From: an uncultured bacterium
GTDB taxonomy: Bacteria; Methylomirabilota; Methylomirabilia; Rokubacteriales; CSP1-6
DNA length: 12,101 nucleotides
Direction: 5' to 3'
Assembly (NCBI GenBank): GCA_946479205.1
Contig: CAMLFJ010000038.1
Span: forward strand, 1-12,101
Shown here: positions 1 to 5,816 of the stretch, piece after piece
Position numbering within the stretch: position 1 is the first letter of the stretch
How the letters are laid out: each line of letters starts with the position of its first letter
Translations under genes and position numbers: made by a program
Notes under the pieces: generated by a model
Told to the model about the DNA's origin: nothing
The model's input: only the letters and a program-made list of their open reading frames with translations
Database searches by the model: none

Positions 1-245
1 GCGGCCAGGCTCGTGATCGCGGCGTAGCGCGCGGCCTCGTAGCCCTGCTCGATCGAGAGGTCCGCGCCGACGATGCCGGGCAGGTACGGCCGGCCGTCCT
101 TCACCGGGGTGGTGCCGGAGAGGTAGAGCATGTTGCCGACCGCGAGGTGCGAGATGAACCGCGCCCCGGAGGCGTTGCCACGGTAGTGCTGATCGAGATC
201 GGGCAGGGTCAGGCCGAGCTGGGCGAGCTTCGCCTCGACGAGCAT
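1..245 (-). CDS. RidA/YjgF-family protein, partial (C-terminus beyond left edge)
   Basis: The first 81 codons of a RidA (YjgF/YER057c/UK114) family protein are visible on the minus strand, from ATG at 245 to the window edge. The translation contains the typical first half of the fold: GNMLYLSGTTPV, an extended loop with GIVGADLS, then the helix YEAARYAAITSLA. Family members are enamine/imine deaminases or unknown-function trimers; the region that would carry the catalytic arginine lies outside the window, so activity cannot be judged. The start lies 16 nt downstream of the crotonase stop codon, with a GGAG sequence about 10 nt before the ATG, so it is probably cotranscribed with the crotonase gene. 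It is a different protein from the second RidA homologue at 2841-3266. The family call is secure; the exact role is unknown. Confidence 0.85.
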   Translation of the reverse strand, partial: MLVEAKLAQLGLTLPDLDQHYRGNASGARFISHLAVGNMLYLSGTTPVKDGRPYLPGIVGADLSIEQGYEAARYAAITSLA

Positions 246-261
246 GGCGGCCGCGCTCCGG

Positions 262-1071
262 TCAGCGGCCCTGGAACTGCGGCCGGCGCTTCTCCGAGAA
301 GGCCTTCACGCCCTCCTGGTAGTCCTGGCTGTTGAAGCAGTCGGTGATCAGGCGATCCAGCATCGCGAGGTCGCGGTCGGCGGCGGGCCGGAGGAGCTGC
401 TCCACGGTGGCCTTGGCCGAGCGCAGGGTGAGCGGGGCGTTGCGCGCCATCGTCAGCGCGTAGTCGCGGGTGAAGCGCTCGAGGTCCGCCTTCGGCACCA
501 CCTGGTTCACCAGCCCCATGCGCAGCGCGTCCTGGGCGCTGAAGTCGGTGCGCGCGGTGAAGAACAGCTCCTTGGTGTACGCGGGCCCGATCAGGTGCAT
601 CAGCTTCTCCATGCCCTTGTAGTGGTAGCCGAGGCCGAGGCGGGCGGCCGGGATGCCGAAGCGGGCGTCATCGGCCGCGATGCGCATGTCGCAGGTGATC
701 GCGATGCCGACGCCGCCGCCGATGCAGAAGCCGTGGATCATCGCGAGCAGCGGCTTGCCGAGCGTGGTCAGCGACTCCGATCCGGCCGCCGAGATGCGCC
801 GGTACTCCTCCTCGTCGGCCGCGTTGCGCCGGCGGTCCTTGAACTGGGAGATGTCGGCGCCGGCCACGAAGGCGGTCTCGCCCGCTCCCCGGAGGATCAC
901 GACCCGGATCGCGCTGTCCGCGGAGAGCTCGCGCACGTACTCGGGCATGCGCTGCCACATCTCCTGGCTCACCGCGTTGCGCTTGTGCGGCTGGTTGAAG
1001 GTGATCCAGCCGATCGGGCCGTCCTTCTCCATCAGCAGCGTCTCGGCCTGGCTCGTCACGGTCTCGCTCAT
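262..1071 (-). CDS. Enoyl-CoA hydratase/isomerase (crotonase) family protein
   Basis: A 269-residue crotonase-superfamily protein of normal length. The oxyanion-hole motif AGADISQF is at residues 70-77 and the second oxyanion segment GGGVGIA at 118-124, followed by CDMRIAADDARFGIPAARLG (127-146). In true enoyl-CoA hydratases two glutamates sit in GGGCELA and FGQPE; here these positions are G122 and A142, so standard hydratase chemistry is doubtful and another acyl-CoA reaction of the superfamily is more likely. The reading frame is open upstream to 1182, but ATG 1071 is preferred because AGGAG lies 9 nt before it and the N-terminus then matches the family (TLLMEKDGPIGWITFNQP). It is followed by a RidA-family gene and is divergent from the acyl-CoA ligase, a pairing that suggests acyl-CoA catabolism. 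Specific substrate unknown. Confidence 0.9.
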   Translation of the reverse strand: MSETVTSQAETLLMEKDGPIGWITFNQPHKRNAVSQEMWQRMPEYVRELSADSAIRVVILRGAGETAFVAGADISQFKDRRRNAADEEEYRRISAAGSESLTTLGKPLLAMIHGFCIGGGVGIAITCDMRIAADDARFGIPAARLGLGYHYKGMEKLMHLIGPAYTKELFFTARTDFSAQDALRMGLVNQVVPKADLERFTRDYALTMARNAPLTLRSAKATVEQLLRPAADRDLAMLDRLITDCFNSQDYQEGVKAFSEKRRPQFQGR

Positions 1072-1180
1072 GGGCGGTCTCTCCTGGTCTCGGGGTGCCG
1101 TTCGCCCACTGGTGTATCCCGTCCGCCCGCTTCGCGCAAGTGCAGGAGTGCGGTATCCTCGATCGCCGCAGCCCCGGACC
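1072..1180. promoter_or_regulatory. Divergent intergenic region with weak promoter candidate
   Basis: This 109-bp spacer separates the divergently transcribed crotonase and acyl-CoA ligase genes and must hold the start signals for both. On the plus strand TATCCT (1154-1159) could be a -10 element, with a poor -35 (TTCGCG, 1131-1136) at 17 bp. No clear operator palindrome was seen. The assignment of promoter elements is weak; the regulatory role follows from gene layout. Confidence 0.35.
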
Positions 1181-2803
1181 ATGAACCGCCCGAGCCATCG
1201 CGACGCGTGCCAGGCCTTCCGCTGGGAGGAGAGCGCCCGGGCGATGGGCTTCGCCGCGGGGGCGCCGGTGAACCTCGGGCGCGCGATCGTGGACCGTCAC
1301 GCCGGTTCCGGCCGTGTCGCGCTCCGGTGGTTCGGCAAGCGCGGCGAGGCCCGGGCCTACACGTTCGACGACCTCGCCCGCCTGACCGCCCGGTTCGCCC
1401 ACGTGCTCCGCGAGGTGGGCGTGGGCCCGGGCGACCGGGTCGCGGGCTTCCTGCCGCGCATCCCCGAGATGCTCATCGCGATGATCGGGACCTGGAAGGT
1501 GGGGGCGGTCTACGTGCCGATCTTCACCGGGTTCGGCCCCGACGCGATCGACTTCCGCGTGCGCCACAGCGGCGCCCGGGTCCTGATCACGCAGTGGGAG
1601 CAGCGCGCCCGGCTCCCCGCGCCGCTCCCGGACGGGGTCACGGTCATCACGGTGGTGGACGGCGGCGCCGGCGCGCCGGGCGACGTGGACTTCTGGCGGG
1701 TCATGCACGGCCAGCCGGACGTGGCCCGATTGACCGACGTCCGTCGAGAGGATCCGGCGGTGCTGCTCTACACCTCGGGCTCGACCGGGCCGCCGAAGGG
1801 CGTGAAGATCGCGGCGAACTTCCCGGTGGCGATCCATCCGCACTTGATTCACGGCGCCGATCTTCGGCCCGACGACGTCTTCTGGCCGACCGGCGATCCC
1901 GGCTGGGGCTACGGGCTGGTCTGCTACATGGGCGCGCTCGCCCTGGGGGTGCCGGTGGTCTCGCACGAGGCGGCGCCGACGCCTCAGTTCTGCCTGGCGC
2001 GGCTGCGCGAGCTCGGCGTGACCAACCTCGCGACGACCCCGACGCTCCTGCGCGGAGTGATGGCGCTCGGCGCCGCGGCGGCCGGCGCCGGGGTGCGCGT
2101 GCGCAGCGCGAGCAGCTGCGGCGAGCCGCTCAACGCGGAGGTCGTGCGCTTCTTCCGCGAGCACTGGGGCGTCACCGTGCGCGACCAGTACGGCTCGAGC
2201 GAGCTCGGGCTGCCGATCGGCAACTTCGCCACCGTGGACATGACGGTCAAGGCAGGCTCCATGGGCCTGCCCCTGCCCGGCTGCACGATCGCGGTGGTGG
2301 ACGACGGCGGCCGCGAGGTGGCGCCGGACGTGGTGGGGCACGTCGGGATGAAGCCGCACCCGGAGGGCTACTACTCGCTCGGCTACTGGTGCGACGAGGA
2401 CCGGGACCGCGAGATGTACCGCGGCGAGTGGATGACCTGCGGGGACCTGGCGCGGCGCGACGGGGAGGGCTACTTCTGGTTCGAGGGCCGGGCCGACGAC
2501 GTGATCAAGAGCGCGGGGTACCGGATCGGCCCCTTCGAGGTCGAGAGCGCGATCCTGAAGCATCCGGCGGTGGCCGAGGCCGCGGTCGTGGGCAAGCCCG
2601 ACGCGCTGCGGGGCCAGATCGTCAAGGCCTACGTCGTGCTCAAGCCGGGCCTCGCGGTGCCGGGCGGGCTCGAGACGGAGATCGTGGACGTGGTGAAGAC
2701 GCACCTGGGCCGGCACCAGTACCCGCGGGAGATCGAGTTCCTCGATCAGCTCCCGAAGACCGAGACCGGCAAGATCCAGAGGTTCCTGCTGCGGGAGCGG
2801 TGA
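1181..2803 (+). CDS. Acyl-CoA synthetase (AMP-forming, ACS/medium-chain type)
   Basis: A 540-residue adenylate-forming enzyme that should activate a carboxylic acid with ATP and CoA in the cytoplasm. The motifs are complete and in order: P-loop YTSGSTGPPKG at 197-207, the A5 motif DQYGSSE at 335-341, GDL at 421-423, the hinge/A8 motif GRADDVIKSAGYRIGPFEVE at 436-455, and the A10 motif LPKTETGKIQRF at 524-535 with the catalytic lysine K531. The C-terminal domain resembles acetyl-CoA/medium-chain acyl-CoA synthetases; acid specificity cannot be read. ATG 1181 is chosen because the N-terminal segment AFRWEE is typical of the family, although no good Shine-Dalgarno precedes it; ATG 1244 is a less likely alternative. 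It heads the plus-strand group and is followed after 37 nt by the RidA-family gene. Confidence 0.93.
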   Translation: MNRPSHRDACQAFRWEESARAMGFAAGAPVNLGRAIVDRHAGSGRVALRWFGKRGEARAYTFDDLARLTARFAHVLREVGVGPGDRVAGFLPRIPEMLIAMIGTWKVGAVYVPIFTGFGPDAIDFRVRHSGARVLITQWEQRARLPAPLPDGVTVITVVDGGAGAPGDVDFWRVMHGQPDVARLTDVRREDPAVLLYTSGSTGPPKGVKIAANFPVAIHPHLIHGADLRPDDVFWPTGDPGWGYGLVCYMGALALGVPVVSHEAAPTPQFCLARLRELGVTNLATTPTLLRGVMALGAAAAGAGVRVRSASSCGEPLNAEVVRFFREHWGVTVRDQYGSSELGLPIGNFATVDMTVKAGSMGLPLPGCTIAVVDDGGREVAPDVVGHVGMKPHPEGYYSLGYWCDEDRDREMYRGEWMTCGDLARRDGEGYFWFEGRADDVIKSAGYRIGPFEVESAILKHPAVAEAAVVGKPDALRGQIVKAYVVLKPGLAVPGGLETEIVDVVKTHLGRHQYPREIEFLDQLPKTETGKIQRFLLRER

Positions 2804-2840
2804 TCCGGTCCATGGACCGCCCGCGCCCGAGGAGAATGCG

Positions 2841-3266
2841 ATGCCAGCCTACGAGGTGATCACGGGGCCGAGCCCCTGGCCCGCCCGCTACACGTTCTCG
2901 CCCGCCGTCCGCGCCGGCAACCTGCTCTTCATCTCGGGCATGACCGCGGGCGACGAGAGCGGCAAGATCGTCGGGCCCGGGGACATCGCGGCCCAGACGC
3001 GGTACATCTTCGAGAAGTTCGCCCGGCTGCTGGCCGCCGCGGGCGGTGGGTTCGAGCACATCGTGCAGACCACCGAGTACGTCACCACCACCGAGAACTA
3101 CGGCAAGACCGCCGAGGTGCGCCGCGAGTTCTTCAAGGGCCGCTTCCCGACCGCCACCGGTGTCATCGTGGCCGGCCTGCTGCGCGCGGGCGCCCTCATC
3201 GAGATCTCGGCGATCGCCGTGCTGCCCGACTCTTCCCCTCTCCCCTCCGGGGAGAGGGCAGGGTGA
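2841..3266 (+). CDS. RidA/YjgF-family protein with repeat-encoded C-terminal tail
   Basis: A 141-residue RidA-family protein, starting at ATG 2841 with GAGGAG 7 nt upstream. Family features include GNLLFISGMTAGD (27-38), the helix QTRYIFEKFARLLAAAG (52-68), and the C-terminal strand ALIEISAIAVLP (118-129). In E. coli RidA the catalytic Arg105 lies in FPARSCVEV; the aligned segment here is FPTATGVIV (102-110), so the arginine is replaced by A105 and imine deaminase activity of the classical kind is unlikely. The last about 11 residues ([11 protein letters not shown]) are beyond the normal family end and are encoded by a dispersed C/G-rich palindromic repeat. The stop codon at 3264-3266 is 11 nt before the next start codon, so coupling with the downstream MerB-like gene is likely. 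Confidence 0.9.
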   Translation: MPAYEVITGPSPWPARYTFSPAVRAGNLLFISGMTAGDESGKIVGPGDIAAQTRYIFEKFARLLAAAGGGFEHIVQTTEYVTTTENYGKTAEVRREFFKGRFPTATGVIVAGLLRAGALIEISAIAVLPDSSPLPSGERAG

Positions 3267-3272
3267 GGGGGG
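3235..3272 (+). repeat. Dispersed palindromic repeat, copy 1 (intragenic)
   Basis: A 10-bp perfect inverted repeat, CCCTCTCCCC (3236-3245) and GGGGAGAGGG (3249-3258), with a 3-nt loop, followed by CAGGGTGAGGGG. It is the reverse-complement orientation of the copies at 5005-5048 and 12018-12052. It overlaps the end of the RidA-family gene, encodes its last residues and stop codon, and its G-rich tail supplies the ribosome binding site (GGGGGGAG) of the next gene. It may also attenuate transcription, which is inference. Confidence 0.85.
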
Positions 3273-3277
3273 AGACC

Positions 3278-4000
3278 ATGCCCGACGCGCGACTGATGGA
3301 TCAAGCCTTCCAGCGCATCATGCGAAGCCTGGTGGACACCGGCCGCGCCCCGCATCACGCGGAGCTGGCGCGCGCCCTCGGCCTGCCCGTCGAGGCCGGC
3401 CGCGGCCTGCTCCGCGACGTCATGCAGGCGTACCCGATCGGCTGGCTCCACCCCGAGACGGACTACATCGCGTCGTTCCCGCCGCTGAACAATCTGCCCA
3501 CCCAGTACCGCATCACCGTACGGGGCGAGCAGCGGTGGTTCGCCCAGTGCGGGTTCGAGGCCACGTCCGCGACCTGGCTCTTCCCGGGCGAGACCGTCCG
3601 GGTGGACGCGCCGTGCCTCGACTGCGGCGATCCGGTCACGGTGGAGATGCGCGACGGGCGCGTCACGTGGGCGGATCCGCCCGGGCTCGTCGGCCATCTC
3701 GCCTTCGGGTTCGGGCCATCCCGCGGACGATCGTACTACCTCTGAACCGGCATGAACCTCTTCCGGTCGGAAGAGCATGCGCGGCGGTGGAGCGAGTTTC
3801 AGCCGAGGTCCGAGGAGGGGTTCATCACGCTCGAGCAGCTCGCGGGATTCTTCGGCACCGAGAGCCGCCGGCACATGCTGGACGGCGACTACCTCTCGTC
3901 CTGGTATCCGCGCCGCGCCGCGGAGCGCCGCGCCTATCTCGAGCGGATCGGCAAGACCTCGCCGTTCTGGATGGGGACCCCGGACCCGCCCGCGTCCTGA
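3278..4000 (+). CDS. MerB-like (alkylmercury lyase family) selenoprotein, UGA at 3743-3745 read as selenocysteine
   Basis: A 240-residue protein if TGA 3743-3745 is read through; both halves are in the same frame. Residues 1-65 resemble the MerB winged-helix-like N-terminal domain (AELARALGLPVEAGRGLL), and the core matches MerB: LPTQYRITVRGEQRWFAQCGFEA, WLFPGETVRV, then APCLDCGDPVTV and PPGLVGHL. C91 aligns with catalytic Cys96, C113 with Cys117, E94 with Asp99, and the UGA codon (residue 156) with catalytic Cys159: LUTGMNLFRSEEHARRW against FCCHVHFFAS in the R831b enzyme. The C-terminal part continues the family (EEHARRW, then ITLEQLAGFFG). A SECIS-like hairpin follows the UGA at once. ATG 3278 is chosen over GTG 3263 because GGGGGGAG lies 5 nt before it. 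MerB cleaves carbon-mercury bonds, but no other mer gene is present, so the substrate is uncertain. Alternative: a nonsense-mutated pseudogene, judged much less likely. Confidence 0.85.
3743..3745 (+). other. In-frame UGA, predicted selenocysteine codon (U156)
   Basis: TGA interrupts the MerB-like frame between CTC and ACC. It coincides with the second catalytic cysteine of the MerB family. Coding similarity to MerB continues in the same frame on both sides with no indel. The ATG at 3752 has no ribosome binding site and would begin inside the hairpin, so a separate downstream gene is not supported. Confidence 0.83.
3747..3784 (+). promoter_or_regulatory. Bacterial SECIS-like hairpin
   Basis: A 38-nt stem-loop begins one nucleotide after the UGA. 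The upper stem is 7 perfect pairs (CTCTTCC 3758-3764 with GGAAGAG 3769-3775) closing a GGUC loop (3765-3768). A 5'-side bulge AAC (3755-3757) separates it from a 5-bp stem (GCATG 3750-3754 with CATGC 3776-3780), then a single bulged G3781 and three more pairs (3747-3749 with 3782-3784). The E. coli fdhF SECIS has the same loop core GGUC, a 5'-side bulge and a loop 18 nt after the UGA; here the spacing is 19 nt. This is the structure SelB recognises to deliver Sec-tRNA. The element is inside the coding sequence, as is usual in bacteria. Confidence 0.83.
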
Positions 4001-4035
4001 TGAGGTAGACTCGGGGCCCGAAAGGAGCCCTGCCC

Positions 4036-4998
4036 ATGAAAGCGATCCGCGTCTCGGAGTACGGCGGTCCGGCGGTCCTGAAGATCGAGGAGATTCCCAC
4101 GCCCCAGCCGGGGCCCAGCCAGGTGCTGGTGCGCATCCACGCGGTCGGCGTCAACCCGGTGGACACCTACCTGCGCAGCAACACCGACAACCGCGGGCCC
4201 AAGCTGCCCTACACTCCGGGGGCGGACGCGGCCGGCGTCATCGAGGCGGCCGGCACCGGAGTGACCGCGGTCAAGAAGGGCGACCGCGTCTACGTGGGCG
4301 GCACCGTGACCGGCGCCTACGCGGAGTATGCGGTGTGCGAGCAAGGGCAGGTGCACCCGCTGGCCGCGGGCGCCACCTTCCCGCAGGGCGCGGCCATGAA
4401 CGTCCCCTACGCCACCGCCTACCACGCGCTCTTCAACCGCGCCCACGGCGAGGCGGGGGAGACGGTGCTGGTCCACGGGGCGAGCGGCGGGGTGGGCATC
4501 GGGGCGGTGCAGCTCGCGCGGGCGCGGGGGCTCACCGTCATCGGCACCGCGAGCACCGAGAAGGGGCGCCGCCTCGTCGCGGAGCAGGGCGCGCACCACG
4601 TGCTCGATCACACCGCGGCGGGTTATCTCGAGGAGTGCGTCAAGCTGACCGGCGGGCGCGGGCCCGACATCATCATGGAGATGCTGGCCAACGTGAATCT
4701 CCAGAAGGATCTGAACACCATCGCGCTGCGGGGCCGCATCGTGGTCATCGGCAATCGCGGCAATACCGAGATCAACGCGCGGATCGCCATGAACAAGGAC
4801 GCGGCGATCCTGGGGATGGCGCTCAACCACGCCACGCCGGCCCAGCTCGCGGGCATCCACGCCGCGCTCGTCGAGGGGCTCCGCAACGGCTCGCTGCGCC
4901 CGGTCATCGCCCTGGAGCTGCCGCTGGCTCAGGCCGCGCGCAGCCACGAGGCGGTGATGGAATCAGGCCACCACGGCAAGGTCGTCCTCGTCTCTTGA
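4036..4998 (+). CDS. Zinc-independent NADPH:quinone oxidoreductase (zeta-crystallin-like MDR)
   Basis: A 320-residue medium-chain dehydrogenase/reductase. The N-terminal GroES-like domain starts MKAIRVSEYGGPAVL and has VGVNPVDTYLR (38-47) and PYTPGADAAGVIEAAG (58-73); the Rossmann motif GASGGVG is at 148-154, followed by the cofactor strand GLTVIGTAST. The zinc-ligand pattern of alcohol dehydrogenases is absent, so it belongs with quinone oxidoreductases that reduce quinones or activated alkenes with NADPH. ATG 4036 has an AAAGGAG site 8 nt upstream. It begins 35 nt after the MerB-like stop codon and is probably in the same transcript. A functional link to the selenoprotein (for example redox supply) is speculation. 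The gene ends at the palindrome at 5005-5048, a likely terminator. Confidence 0.92.
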   Translation: MKAIRVSEYGGPAVLKIEEIPTPQPGPSQVLVRIHAVGVNPVDTYLRSNTDNRGPKLPYTPGADAAGVIEAAGTGVTAVKKGDRVYVGGTVTGAYAEYAVCEQGQVHPLAAGATFPQGAAMNVPYATAYHALFNRAHGEAGETVLVHGASGGVGIGAVQLARARGLTVIGTASTEKGRRLVAEQGAHHVLDHTAAGYLEECVKLTGGRGPDIIMEMLANVNLQKDLNTIALRGRIVVIGNRGNTEINARIAMNKDAAILGMALNHATPAQLAGIHAALVEGLRNGSLRPVIALELPLAQAARSHEAVMESGHHGKVVLVS

Positions 4999-5004
4999 GC
5001 ACCC

Positions 5005-5048
5005 CCCCTCACCCTGCCCTCTCCCCCTCGGCGGGGGAGAGGGTGGGG
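5005..5048. terminator. Palindromic repeat copy 2, probable bidirectional terminator
   Basis: The 50-bp gap between convergent genes is filled by CCCTCACCCTG followed by an 11-bp perfect inverted repeat (5017-5027 with 5033-5043, loop TCGGC). The position between two convergent stop codons suits a bidirectional terminator; there is no U-tract, so it would have to work by stem strength alone or with Rho. It belongs to the same dispersed family as 3235-3272 and 12018-12101. Confidence 0.65.
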
Positions 5049-5816
5049 CTAGACGAAGTCGGCGCGGACGGGGCCGACCGGGGTGAAGGTCGCGGCGATG
5101 CGGTCGCCGCGGGCGATGGCGTACTGGCGGGTGAACGAGCCCGACATCACCTTCATGCCGGCCTCCAGCGCCAGGCCGAACTCGGCGAGCTTGTTGGCGA
5201 GCCAGGCGATGGAGGCCGCCGGCGTGCCCAGCACCGCAGCACCGGTGGCCCGGTCGGGGGGGCCGCCGTTGACGGAGAGCTCCAGCGCCACCGCGGCGAG
5301 GTCGAAGCCCGCGGGCACCGGTACCGCCGCGCCGGTCACGTAGGCGCGCTGCTGCGCGTTGTCGGCCAGGCTCACGTTGAGATCGGCCGCGAAGTCGCCG
5401 CGCTTCTCGATGATCTCGAAGGCCGGCGCCATCACGCTGAGCGCGGCCTGGGCCTGCGCGTCGGTGACGCCGGGCCCCCGTAGCGTACGGCCCATCGTGA
5501 GGCATAGCTCGTTCTCGAAGCCCGGATTGATCAGGTCCGCGAACTGAAAGCGCGTGCCGCTCGGCCGCTCGCCACTGGCGAGCAGGAAGCCCAGCACCGG
5601 CTCGTGCACCTTCTGCTGGATCTGCATCGCCTTCGAGGTGAGGCCGACCTTCCACCCGGCCTGCCGCTCGCCCGCCGCCACGTGGCGCGCGAGCAGGCCG
5701 AGCTGCACCCGGTAGGCCTCCTCGCGGCTCAGGCGATTCATCCACTCGGCGGGCGGGGCGGTCCGGCTCCGGGCCGCGGTCCAGAACGCGTCGATGGCTT
5801 GCTCGGCGGTGCTCAC
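5049..5816 (-). CDS. 2-oxopent-4-enoate hydratase / 4-oxalocrotonate decarboxylase-like protein (FAH superfamily)
   Basis: A 255-residue member of the MhpD/XylI/XylJ group, which hydrates 2-hydroxypentadienoate or decarboxylates 4-oxalocrotonate in the lower part of meta-cleavage pathways. Seen in the sequence: AGWKVGLTSKAMQ (53-65), the metal-binding ENE triad region GFENELCLTMGR (99-110, E101 and E103), and a third acidic ligand region PAFEIIEKR (131-139, E134). Hydratase and decarboxylase cannot be told apart by eye. The start is GTG 5816: it overlaps the TGA of the upstream oxidoreductase gene by 4 nt (GTGA), has GAGGAG about 6 nt before it, and gives the family-typical N-terminus. Translational coupling is likely. 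No ring-cleavage dioxygenase is in the window, so the pathway link is incomplete. Confidence 0.88.
   Translation of the reverse strand: MSTAEQAIDAFWTAARSRTAPPAEWMNRLSREEAYRVQLGLLARHVAAGERQAGWKVGLTSKAMQIQQKVHEPVLGFLLASGERPSGTRFQFADLINPGFENELCLTMGRTLRGPGVTDAQAQAALSVMAPAFEIIEKRGDFAADLNVSLADNAQQRAYVTGAAVPVPAGFDLAAVALELSVNGGPPDRATGAAVLGTPAASIAWLANKLAEFGLALEAGMKVMSGSFTRQYAIARGDRIAATFTPVGPVRADFV

Noticed and set aside
244..2859. A very long plus-strand open frame across the crotonase and ligase genes
   Set aside because: Its product is low-complexity Arg/Ala/Gly-rich, typical of an alternative frame in high-GC coding DNA, and it overlaps two recognisable genes. Similar frames opposite 6107-8479 and 9465-11948 were dropped for the same reason.
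3278..3745. A complete 155-residue protein ending at TGA 3743-3745
   Set aside because: It would end just before the second catalytic position of MerB, and family similarity continues in the same frame after the TGA. The selenocysteine reading explains all of it.
3752..4000. A separate 82-residue gene starting at ATG 3752
   Set aside because: No ribosome binding site, the start codon lies in the SECIS stem, and the product is the C-terminal part of MerB.
3278..4000. A pseudogene with a nonsense mutation
   Set aside because: No other lesion is visible, the stop is exactly at a catalytic cysteine position and it is UGA, and the downstream hairpin fits a SECIS. Not fully excluded without homologues.
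5005..5048. CRISPR or transposon end
   Set aside because: The repeat units are dispersed singly with no regular spacers and no transposase or target duplication; they are better described as a dispersed palindromic repeat family.
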